A stretch of 64,000 bases of DNA from Erodium maritimum. Its lineage: Eukaryota; Streptophyta; Magnoliopsida; Geraniales; Geraniaceae. Every line of letters starts with the position of its first letter. Within the stretch, counting starts at the first letter, position 1. Both the position numbers and the translations under genes were made by a program. Shown piece by piece: positions 1 to 9,912 of the stretch. The notes under the pieces were generated by a model. That model was not told where the DNA came from and made no database searches. It saw only the letters and a list, made by a program, of their open reading frames with translations. Where the stretch lies: assembly GCA_963921825.1 (NCBI GenBank), contig OY997591.1, positions 14,503,515 through 14,567,514 of the forward strand, given 5' to 3'.

Positions 1-444
1 GCTCCTCCAACTATCTCCATGGTTGTTGATCACATTTTTGAGCACCTAACCAAAGTATGCTTCCCATTCCAGCCACTTCATATTCAGAAAGGAACTGTAT
101 ATTCAAAACCTGGACAAACACTTGCAAAGATGTGAAGTGCCTCGGAATTGTGTTATAGCCAAATCTTTAATCATGACACAGCTCTCCAGAAAGCAATGAA
201 CACATGCAAGGGTCAGCCTTCTGTGTCGACAACAACACAAAACATGAGACGAGATTAGAGAAAAAAACACTAATCATGTATGATAAAAACTCAATTACAA
301 CATTTTCTTGGGCCATAAGAGAAATTATGCTTCTTAACTGATCTCCACTAGATCCATATCACATACAGTCATATGGTTCTCCCGTAGCTTACTTACTTGC
401 ATAGCTCCTCATTCAAGTATCTGATTTCATAATTCCAGATCTTC
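1..444. other. Downstream flank of the PPR gene, no gene seen
   Basis: AT-rich sequence beyond the stop codon of the leftward PPR gene. It presumably holds that gene's 3' UTR and polyadenylation signals. I see no convincing ORF, RNA gene or repeat in it. Confidence 0.4.
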
Positions 445-2121
445 TTACTTCCCTCGCAAACTCATGCTCTTCCTCTTCTCACTCAGCGCAATACGCCTTG
501 ACATGGCAGGATTATGAAATTTTTTCATGTGCTCTGAAAGTCTGTGGATGGCTCTGAGATCACCAATCTCAGAGAGTTGCATTAAGAATAAGTCAAACTT
601 CTGATACGGTAACTTCATATCCTTGTTCAACACATCTTCCAAAAGATGACATGCATCTCCCCCCTTATCACAACCAAAAAGCCCTTCAATCATCACACAG
701 TAAGTATCAGTATCCCGTGTACAGCCCCTCTTATCCATCTCATGCCAAGTTTCAAATGCCCCATCAGGATCGCACATTTCAAAAAACATTGATATTAGCA
801 TATTATAAGTCTGGACACTAGGCTCACAACCCACCTCAATCATTCTACCATAGAGTCTAAGTGCTTCTTCACTGTTTTTGTTATCACATAGCACCTTGAG
901 AAAGCAGTTAAAAGTAAGAATATCAGGAGGAAAACCTTTGTTACCCATCTTTTCAAAGACCCTGTATGCTTCCTCAACTTTTCCAGCTAAGCACATACCT
1001 TCTAGCATTTCCTTGTATGTTGAGACATCCGGAAGACATCCACTATTTATCATATGATCAAAAAGTTCAAAGCATTCTTCCATCCTATCATTCTTTACCA
1101 GAGCCACGATCATAATGGCGTAGCTTTTTGCTGTAGGAGATGACAAGGTTGAACCTTTAGTTCTCATGAACTCAAGAAGCTCAGCAGCCTCTGTAACCAT
1201 CCCTCCCTTGCATAACGTATCAATGGCAGTAAAGTATGTAAAGTTATCTGGTGTATGGCCCATTTGGATCATCTCTTCAAGAACCTTCATTCCTCTAGCC
1301 GGATTCCTAACTCTACACCACCCGAAGAACAAAATATTGTAACTGTTATCATCAGGCTTAAGCTTCCTCTTCACCTTCATAAACATGGTTTCAGCATCCT
1401 GGACAAGACTGCACTTGCACAATGCGTCGAGTAGCATGTTCAAAGCATCAACCTCTGGCGGCTTCTTCAACTTTAGCCTCTTCTTGCGGGCAAATTTGTG
1501 AAGATGGGTCAGATGCTTCTCGGCATACTTTCTCAACATGTTCAACAAGACATCCAGAGGAACAACTTTCTTGTCCTTCCTCTTCATGTAATCCAACATA
1601 TCACAAACAATTCCGAATTGCCTAGCTTTGTACCTAGTACTAGACAAAATGTCAATCATATCATTATATGCCTGAGGTTCATGGGTATAGTTTTCTTGAT
1701 GACCAACCCATGTGAAAAACCTAAATGCCAACCTCTCCTCGAATCGAAGCCGGTGAAGGACCTCAAGAACCAATTCGGTAGTCAGTTTTGCACCCACTTG
1801 GTCAAGAGCTTTTTCCATGTCAAGATATGCAAAAGCGTTTCCCATTACAGCATTATACAACATTTCACCATCAGAAGAACCTTTATGCTCAACAACAGCA
1901 GCAGCACCAGAGTGGCACTCAAGGGTTCGATCAAATGTATCGAAATCAGAACAGAATGGCCTCCCAGATGCAACAAATAAATTGGGACGAATCAAAAACC
2001 CAACTTTAACTAAATCAGAACTTGCCCATGACGGATTGATCTTCGTAACACAGCAAATTGATTCGATAATAGGAGTGAAACGCCTAATATTTGCAAATAA
2101 ATGTGAGTAGTACCTTCTCAT
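445..2121 (-). CDS. P-class pentatricopeptide-repeat protein, probably mitochondrial
   Basis: An intact, intronless 558-residue protein. The N-terminus is rich in Arg and Ser with few acidic residues, as in an organelle-targeting peptide. Residues 130-200 hold the helical segment typical of this subfamily (FFTWVGHQENYTHEPQAYND). From about residue 225 to 500 there are tandem 35-residue PPR units, for example those beginning near residues 256 (PDDNSYNILFFGW), 291 (PDNFTYFTAIDTLCKG), 364 (PDVSTYKEMLEGMC), 399 (PDILTFNCFLKVLC) and 434 (PSVQTYNMLISMF). No E, DYW or SMR domain follows, and it ends in a basic tail (SEKRKSMSLRGK). P-class PPRs bind organellar RNA base by base and affect its stability, splicing or translation; the RNA target cannot be read here. 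It resembles the Arabidopsis At1g73400 group from memory, without a search. The start is the first ATG of the frame and faces the divergent C3H16 gene. Confidence 0.93.
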   Translation of the reverse strand: MRRYYSHLFANIRRFTPIIESICCVTKINPSWASSDLVKVGFLIRPNLFVASGRPFCSDFDTFDRTLECHSGAAAVVEHKGSSDGEMLYNAVMGNAFAYLDMEKALDQVGAKLTTELVLEVLHRLRFEERLAFRFFTWVGHQENYTHEPQAYNDMIDILSSTRYKARQFGIVCDMLDYMKRKDKKVVPLDVLLNMLRKYAEKHLTHLHKFARKKRLKLKKPPEVDALNMLLDALCKCSLVQDAETMFMKVKRKLKPDDNSYNILFFGWCRVRNPARGMKVLEEMIQMGHTPDNFTYFTAIDTLCKGGMVTEAAELLEFMRTKGSTLSSPTAKSYAIMIVALVKNDRMEECFELFDHMINSGCLPDVSTYKEMLEGMCLAGKVEEAYRVFEKMGNKGFPPDILTFNCFLKVLCDNKNSEEALRLYGRMIEVGCEPSVQTYNMLISMFFEMCDPDGAFETWHEMDKRGCTRDTDTYCVMIEGLFGCDKGGDACHLLEDVLNKDMKLPYQKFDLFLMQLSEIGDLRAIHRLSEHMKKFHNPAMSRRIALSEKRKSMSLRGK

Positions 2122-2354
2122 GTTCGAATTTCAGAGATTCGATAAGCTCCAGGTACAGGAAGAGAGGATGAGGGATCGAGATAAATTGTGATATTGGTAC
2201 AGCAAGTGTTCAAGGGTTTAACATGAACCGGGGGGTCCGGTCAACTCGCTAACCGGTAAGCCGGTTGGACCGGCTTATGCATATATATTTTTAATTTTCC
2301 CGTAATTTCAAAGCTTCCTCGCTCGTATCTCGTCTCGTCTGCAGTGAAGAGAAG
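2122..2354. promoter_or_regulatory. Shared divergent promoter with a CCGG-rich palindrome
   Basis: Only 233 bp separate the start codons of the leftward PPR gene and the rightward C3H16 gene, so both promoters and 5' UTRs must lie here. At about 2229-2273 an imperfect palindrome is built from CCGGT/ACCGG units (ACCGGTAAGCCGGTTGGACC within it). A TATA-like run (CATATATATTTTT) follows at about 2279-2291 on the side of the zinc-finger gene. A pyrimidine-rich leader then precedes its ATG. Function is inferred from position and motifs. Confidence 0.6.
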
Positions 2355-5300
2355 ATGCAAGGCAAAACTCAACTCTGCAGAAATTTTCAGGCTGGCAGGT
2401 TCATATTTTTGCTGCTTTGAGTTGTATCAATCTGTTCGTTACTATCATTTATCTGTTTGGGCATGTTTTTCTCTGAAATTTTCTGTTTTTTGAAATGGGC
2501 ATGCGCTCGCTCCTCTGATCTTTAGTTTGATTTTAGCCATTCTCTAATGGATGATTTTTGATAATGGTGTTTTGTTTGTTCTTGTTTTTACATTCATATG
2601 TTTTGTGATATAGATGTGTGTTGCTTTGATTTGTACTCATTTTGTTTATCTTTGCTTTACTGGGTTTTTGATTTGGGAGTGTGTTGTTTCTCCTGAGAAA
2701 GAACAAAATTAAAAGAAAAACAATTTGAAATCACTATAGACCCTTGCAGAATTGTGTTGGATATAGCAGGTTTGTTCTGATCTAATGGGTTCATGAGTTG
2801 GTAAAGATAGTGTGTGGAGAGGAACCATGGAGAAGAACTTGGGTTTTATACTTTGTTCACAACACTTTCATACCCAGAAATTCGAAGCTGTTTGTTTGTT
2901 CTCTCTTCTCTTTAGAAAATTACCCCTATCCGCAGAATACTTTGTACACAACACTTTCATCCTCACACTCGTTGTCTAATAGATTGTCATTGATATTATT
3001 TGAAACTTGTTCTCGTAATGTCGTTTCCTCGCACAATGATTTTTTTCTGATAGGTTACGAAGTTGAAAGTAGTTTTATTTTTTGGCGTCTTTTTACCGGT
3101 CCTAGTGATTGTTTAAGATATCCGATGTTATGTATTTGGTCCGAAGTTTGTGTTATTGTACTGATTGCCTGCTTGTTTGAAGCTATATCATTGTTTTCTA
3201 AACTGTTATGTCTTCTTTTCCAGCTGTCGGTATGGTGATAGATGCAAGTTTGTTCACCCGGTTCAGCAACTGCCAAAATCTAATGTCTTCGGTTCTGGGG
3301 CTGGAGCTGGTTCCCATAACCAACAGACGCGGAATCCTTTTGGATTCGGTGTTCAAAACAGCTCTCAATCAAAAGGATCCAATGAATCTGGATCGAAACA
3401 GAACCAGTTCAAGGTTCTTGTCTATCCTAAAATACCACACTATTAGTTTCATCTAATATGCACATTGTTTTTCTTATGCCACTGAAGTATGTTGTTAAGT
3501 GATTACTCATTATTCATTGAACAGCCTTTCGAAAATAAATGGACTCGTTCCTCTGCTGCTAATGGCCCTTCTGCCCGGCAGCCTGATAATCAGCCTCAGG
3601 CATCAAATCATCAGTATGTACTACATTTATTGGCTGTTCTTCTTTCTGATTCACTCTGAAGATCTTCTGTATTCTTGCTACTTCTTCACAGCTTAACTAA
3701 TCCAATCTTAATTGTTGTTTTTGAAGGTGCACAGATCCTGAGGCATGCAAGCGCATAATGAGAGAAGATTTTGAGCAGGAAAAACCACTGTGGAAGCTTA
3801 CTTGCTATGGCCACTGGAAAAAGTATGTTTTAATGCCCATTATTCATAGCATCTTATAAATTTTAGTTTTGGGTTCTAGTTGATAACGTAAATGATTGTG
3901 CTTTCGGATTCCCAACAAAAACCTTTGGAAGTTCAACTGTTGATGAAGGGTTTGGCTTCCTGGCAACCAGGAAAGATGGTTTTAGTCTGATTAGTGTTAT
4001 TTGTTCCTTTCACTATTTGATTTATCCAATCTCTCTGCAAATTTACGGCACAGTTTTATGTACTTAAGCCCCTTCTGTATCCCAACAAAATTAGTTCAGA
4101 AGAGAGATAAGTAACGTACACAAAATTCAGAGAAATCAGCTAACAAGAAGGGAAAGTACAAGTTCTATTGTACACCATATTACATTAGCATTGCAAATAA
4201 CTCAAGATTACTCAAGTGTCATCTCATGTTAATGCACAATAAACTGAAGTTATATGCTGTCTAGACATTTCTGTATCAAGGCTTCCAGCAAATAGATAAA
4301 ATGTGTCATCTTTCATCGAACATGGAAAATTTATAGAAGCATTGTGATATATTCGGCCCTTCTGGCTTCAACCAAGATTATGTATTCTGCTTCTTGATGG
4401 TACTCAGAAGAAAGAAGCGAGGTAACAGATGATAACAGGTTTATTTGTTTGTTTATTCTCCTGTTGTAACATTGGCTTTTGATTTCTTTTGTTTCCAGTG
4501 CACCTTGTGATGTTGTTGGAGATGTTAGCTATGAAGAATTGCGTGCAGCAGCTTATGATGAAGCTAAGCGTGGATTGAGCATGCAGTCAATTGTAAGATA
4601 ATCCAATTCAACATGCTATACCAACAATTTTGTTTGTCTTAATTGGATTTGGCCACATAAGGCACAAATGCTCTGAGTAGGCATTATTGTATTAGGTTGA
4701 CTTCTGAGTGCAGTATAGGTTCATCTAATGCATGTTGATTCAAATATTTAATTCAGCATAAGGCTCTTCACTAAGTGACTTGAAAGATGGAAGCGAGACT
4801 AAGAGGTAAAAAGGTTGATGCGGCGAGGGTAACATATAAAAAAATACCGCACGAGGTAGAAAAGATGACGCAGCTAGAATAATAGATAATGTTGAAATAT
4901 GAAATTTATTGCTTGGTTCATATTGTGAGAAGCGGTAAAAATGATACAAATTTCATCACAATGACTAATTATTTGGGAAGGTTCATACACTTTATGTTCA
5001 TGGGTCTGAAACCTGAGGAAGACTGCATGTAATGTGTGAATGAAAATAAGAACCATAGCATAGAAACCTATCACCTTGCTTTGTACAATACATGTCTGAC
5101 TAGGTTATTTATTATTAAGCATGATGTCTTAAGTTCTGAAAATTCTAAGCATTCATTTAGTGAGAGGAAAACTTGTCTACTATGCACATGGAAGCTTAAT
5201 AAAAAAAATTAGGGCCCATCACATTTGTATGCAAAGGTCTCAATCACTCATTACCCAATTGTGGTCAATGGTACAAAGAAGAGAAGTTTAAGAAGTAGTT

Positions 5301-8298
5301 ATGACAAGAACATCTGAAAAAGAAGATTTTTTTCCCAGTACCCTAACCCTTAGCTGTACCAAGAGGGAAAGCAATAAGCTTTACCCCATCATATGATCAC
5401 TGCAAAAAAGAGCAAGATTTGTGAAAGCTATCATGAATCATGTTAATTTCTTGGGAAGGGAAGCAATGTAAGTGTTCAGTTTTAGGGCTCTTGGTAAACT
5501 AGGTTGCTGTGTCGTTATTGCTAAAAACTTGTTGAAGCATTCTAATTTGAGCAGTTCTACAAATGAAGTGTGGGCCATGTAATTCGTATAAGATGACTAG
5601 TTTCGTTAACAGTTTTGGAATTCTGCTCTAAAATCTTTTATATGCGCCTATTTTTATAATAAACTTTTGTATATGTATCGATGTAATGACATCAGTAATG
5701 GTTGCTTTGCTGATCTACGAAAGTGTGTGCATTCTGCTACAGGTTGAGAGAGAGAGAAGTATGCTGAGTTCCAAATTAATTGAATTTGAGAACCTTCTCC
5801 GTAATCCTTATGCAAGCCGACCAAATTCTACTGCTGCCACCAGCCAAAGCCCATTTCCTATGACAAGCCCAAATGCTTCCTCGGTGAATCCTCAAAATAG
5901 TGCTCCTCCGGCATTTGCAAGTTTTAGCCAACTTGGTTCATCTCATAATACAGGGTGAGGAGTAAAGTAACCTTGTGTTTTTGTTTTTCACAAAATTTTC
6001 AAATCACTGATTAATGGATATGTTGATTGATAAAACTACCAAATCTCTACATATATTACTGAGGTGTCATATTAGTATTATTTTTTAATTTCTGTTTCTA
6101 CACTTATGCTTTACGTTTTAGTCTCTAATAAGCAGTATTTTTTTCCAGACCCTCTGCACCATCGGTCAATGCATTTGGGCAATCACCATCAGCCTTCGGG
6201 CAAGGACCATCAGCTAATACATTTGGGCAAACACCATCAGCCAATGCATTTGTGCAAGCACCACCCGCCAGCGTCTTTGGGCAAGCACCATCAGTTAATG
6301 CTTTTGGGCAACCACCATCAGTCCATGCTTTTGGACAAGCACCATCTGTTAATGCTTTCGGGCAATCACCATCAGTTAGCACTTTTGGGCAAGCATCATC
6401 GGTCAATGCTTTTGGACAAACTTCTGCCATGTCAAACTCTTCGCCATTTGGTAGTTCAGGTAACAATTTAATGTTTTGTTTTACCAACTGTTCATTTGCA
6501 AGCCCTTATGTCTTCTGATTATTTGTGATTGTAGGATCCTTTGGCAGTCAACATCCTGCCCAAACATTTGGAAATTCCTCTAATGCATCAGGCCCTGCAA
6601 ACATTGGCATTACGGGTGCCAAAAGCAACCTGTTTTCTACTTCAGCGCTGCCAACAGAAAATCCCAGGTCTAATGGGCAGTCAACGAGCATTCAGTCAAC
6701 GTAAGTTGAAGGGAACCAGTATTTTATTTGTACTCCTTTGGGAAAAAGTGTCATGTTCTTGGAAATTACTATAGTACTATTCATGATCTAATCTAGATGT
6801 TTCAATGTTTGCCCCCCTTTTCTCATTAAGGTAGGTATTTTCTTTTTTGTTGGTAGATGGGCTTTCAGATATTTAATGTTTCATCTATTAGCTCTGTTCT
6901 TTTTGCATGCTACTCTGTCCAGTAAGAGAGATTTATATATGTTAGCCTCAAATCAAAAGTATGTGGATCCAATCACCAATCTCGTTTGTCGTCTCTCCTT
7001 GTGGCCGCTGGTTCATATGTAGATATGTTTCTTGCGTATAAGTCTAACACTACACGTGGGTGGAGTGTTGAAATATAAAGTCTCTCATCGAACATAAAGA
7101 GAGGGCTACATGTAAGGGGTGTCAAAGCTCAAATCCAACCCAAAAGTTCAAACTTATGGGTAGAGGCCCCAAGATGTATATCAAGTGGTGATCAGATCCA
7201 CATGCTTTCTAATATCAAGATCCATACTTTCGGATATTCTCTCTGTCTTTAGGCTCAAATTGCTCATGTGCAGTGTTATGTTATCTGAATGTCCTCATCA
7301 TTGTTCTTATAAAAACATGGCCTCTGTTTCTGTTACTGCAGAAATAACCAGCAAAGAGAGAACATGTCTGGGGACGCAAGTATTTGGTTAAAGGAGAAAT
7401 GGACTCCTGGAGAGGTAAAGTAGTGCTAAAATACTGTTGAACCATCCTCTTAATATGATGTTTCGTGAATACTTCATAGAATTTATCTTTAAAGTGAGCT
7501 CATTAATTTTAGGGAAAACTTTATAAAACCACCTTGTTCTTTCACTTTTTTTCACAAAGTCGCCCTGTTCTTTTTTCTTTACAGATTATCACCTTAAACT
7601 TTACAAAAATTTCAGATTATCATTTTAAACTTTACGATTTTTTCAAATTGTAACTTCCGTGACTTAAAAACCAGAAATTGGGAGCCCTCTACCGATTTTT
7701 TCTGATGAAAAATAAAAAATTGGGAGCCCTCTACCTGGTAATAATCGGTAGAGGGCTCCCAATTTCTGGTTTTTTATTAAAAAAAGTCATGGAAGTTACA
7801 ATTTGAAAAAATTATAAAGTTTAAGGTGATAATCTGTAAAGAAAAAAAAGTACAGGGCACTTTGTGAAAAAAAGTGAAAGAACAAGGTGGTTTTGTAAAG
7901 TTTTCCCTTAATTTTATAGGTATCACAATCTAAAGATGCAGTAATTTGCACCTAGGGTGAATATTTAGGCCTCATAATAAGTGTATTTTAAGGAAGGGAA
8001 TTATGTATGAATTACCAATTATATTCATTACATATTATCGCATGAATATCTTAGCAAGCGAGAGCACTCACAATTATTTTTCAAAAAAAGTTAAAATGAC
8101 ACTTGATACGAACATGTGGAGTATTTTAATGGATTGTGGTGTTTCAAACTTGATGAAACCTTGAGCCTGCTGATTTTTTGGCTTGTGCAAATTATGTTTC
8201 TTCTCATAAAAATTTATGGTGTGATTTAGTAGGGGCTGATCTTCATTTTTTTTTCACAGATTCCTGAAGAAGCACCTCCAGATGCCTATGTATTCTAG
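2355..8298 (+). CDS. C3H16: CCCH zinc-finger / FG-repeat nucleoporin (plant C3H16, NUP42-like)
   Basis: Ten exons join in frame with GT/AG borders: 2355-2398, 3224-3413, 3525-3613, 3727-3822, 4499-4592, 5743-5954, 6149-6459, 6535-6700, 7342-7414 and 8260-8298. The product has 437 residues. Exons 1-2 together build one CCCH finger (Cys8, Cys16, Cys22, His26; spacing C-x7-C-x5-C-x3-H), so its codons are split by an 825-bp intron. Exon 4 carries a conserved PLWKLTCYGHWK block. Exon 7 encodes about nine FGQ repeats with a 9-residue period (APSVNAFGQ type), the FG signature that binds transport receptors in the pore channel. The C-terminus is a conserved WLKEKWTPGEIPEEAPPDAYVF block. NUP42-family proteins sit on the cytoplasmic face of the pore and help mRNA export; that role is inferred from the family. 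All splice phases are consistent, so I think the gene is functional. Confidence 0.92.
6149..6459 (+). repeat. In-frame 27-bp FGQ minisatellite within C3H16 exon 7
   Basis: The exon is mostly a degenerate tandem repeat of about 27 bp encoding [A/S/P]PS[V/A]NAFGQ. I count nine FGQ units, one FVQ variant and a closing PFG. Codon phase is preserved throughout, so copy-number change would lengthen or shorten the FG domain without a frameshift. Confidence 0.85.
7512..7907. mobile_element. Foldback MITE (Mutator-like) in the last intron of C3H16
   Basis: A 396-bp near-perfect palindrome. The left arm begins GGGAAAACTTTATAAAACC and the right arm ends with its approximate complement. The centre repeats AATTGGGAGCCCTCTACC in both orientations around a short loop. 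It is flanked by a perfect 9-bp direct duplication TTAATTTTA at 7503-7511 and 7908-7916. Long inverted arms with a 9-bp duplication fit Mutator-derived MITEs. It has no coding capacity and sits between exons 9 and 10 without disturbing splice sites. Confidence 0.85.
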
Positions 8299-8769
8299 AG
8301 AATATTTTGTAAAGCATCATATCATGGTAACTCGTTATTCACTATACAGTCAACAAGTATTCCTAACTTGGCTTCCAAGAGGCCAACTTTCTCACATATT
8401 AGCCATTTGTGGATGTTGATTTTCGTTCTATGGGCACTGAAAGAAAATTAGGAAAACATAACTTGATCATTTGTTGGGCGAAATTTCTTTTATTGGAAAT
8501 ATGGATTTCTAGTGTGCATAAATTTTGCTTCTAATGATTCGTATCTTTGAATGACAGAACATGAAAGTTTGGAATTTTCTGTGATTATAATGAGATAATT
8601 GTTAGGGTTAAGCTTTTTTTAAAGGGATACTTTGCCTGATAATCGTTAACAAAGCCAACAATAACATACATCAGGATAAATGCGTATAGTCGAGATTATA
8701 GTTTGGGACCCACATGTGATAAAGGTGTACTGTCATTTTAGGCTAAGAGACGGAGTCTTATTGGACAAA
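8299..8769. other. 3' flank of C3H16
   Basis: AT-rich sequence after the stop codon. It presumably contains the 3' UTR and poly(A) signals. No further gene is visible. Confidence 0.4.
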
Positions 8770-8779
8770 CTATGAGGAA

Positions 8780-9866
8780 TACAACAACAACAACAACAAC
8801 AACAACAGTGGATAAGCTCAATAAAGCAGGAACAAGGTTCTAAATACTCTTTCGAGTGGTTGTCTTGATCTATTAAGACATTTTAGGTGGTCCCAAATCT
8901 TGGAAGAAAAGCCAATGAGACCGGCCTCTTCTAGGCTTAATAGGTTTCTAGCCCCTAGTGGCACCCCAGCTCTCAAGGTCCGTAGTTCTTGACGAGGCCA
9001 CATAGCAATCATTGCCGAAAAGAACCACCTTGGACACGATAGTGACATATAGGTAAGAACCAACAAGTAGACACGACGGCGACGATCGGCCCGAGGAGAG
9101 CAAACCAAGACCAGATGGACGGAGGAGACCCGAGTCACTCGAGATTGATAAACCTGGCTGATGATGACGAGATCTAAGGAGAGTCGCGTAGTGATATGTC
9201 GCCTCTAAAGATCTTGGGGATATGATAAAGGTAGGATAGCTCAAAAGAGAGTGGCTACATGCATCCCTAGGCGGTACAACGACGACAACAACAACGATAG
9301 AGTAAGTAAAGATCAGGGAGATCAGGCGGCCCAAATTTGACCGGTAATCTCCCGATTTGTTGATAATAGAGAAAGGAGGCGGTTGTGCCCGAGCTTCTTG
9401 TTGGAGACCTAAGAAAAGAACACCTAATCTTTGTCGTCTTCTTCTTGATCTATGGCCGAGCAGGTAGAGGAGGTGCGACCTCGACTGATGAAATCCCACT
9501 AGAGGAGCTGATGGTCAACATGGCCGAGTAGGAACGAGAGTCCTCCGACGAGGGCGGACTAAAGCGGACGGAATAGTGTGAACACCGGCGGAGAGGAAGC
9601 TATGTCGGCGAGGAGACGCCAATAGAGGTCGACGATCGAAAATGAAGGTGGGTTGAGATCTAACGGCAGAGCATGGTGGTCGTCGGCAAGAGAAACTAGG
9701 GAGGTAAAGCTGTACTCGGACTTGACTTGGGGAGGAGAAGAATCTTCACCGGCAACCCCCGTGGCCGGAGCTCGTACAGTTGTCGGTGGTGGTGGCTGCA
9801 CAGAATGAGGGAGCCCGTTAGGGTCCTAGACAAAGATCGCTTTTGTACTTGAATAATAGGGTTTAG
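8780..9866 (-). mobile_element. Retroposon-like insertion with a (TTG)n tail
   Basis: On the minus strand this ~1.1-kb block ends in about nine to ten TTG/GTT triplets (seen as ACA repeats at 8780-8808). Its 5' part resembles a GC-rich leader with short proline-rich ORFs. It is flanked by a possible 10-bp duplication with one mismatch, CTATGAGGAA at 8770-8779 and CTACGAGGAA at 9867-9876. TTG tails occur on some plant SINEs and LINEs. No reverse transcriptase or tRNA-like promoter was recognised, so it may be a truncated LINE or a non-autonomous retroposon. Confidence 0.4.
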
Positions 9867-9912
9867 CTACGAGGAAGTCTCTCTTAACTTCTCTTACTCT
9901 TCTTGTTTTTGT

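Noticed and set aside
1498..1980. 160-codon plus-strand frame within the PPR gene
   Set aside because: Antisense of an intact, well-recognised PPR coding sequence.
6125..6487. 120-codon minus-strand frame opposite the C3H16 FG exon
   Set aside because: It is the antisense of the 27-bp FGQ repeat; a repeat with a period divisible by three stays open on both strands. No independent support.
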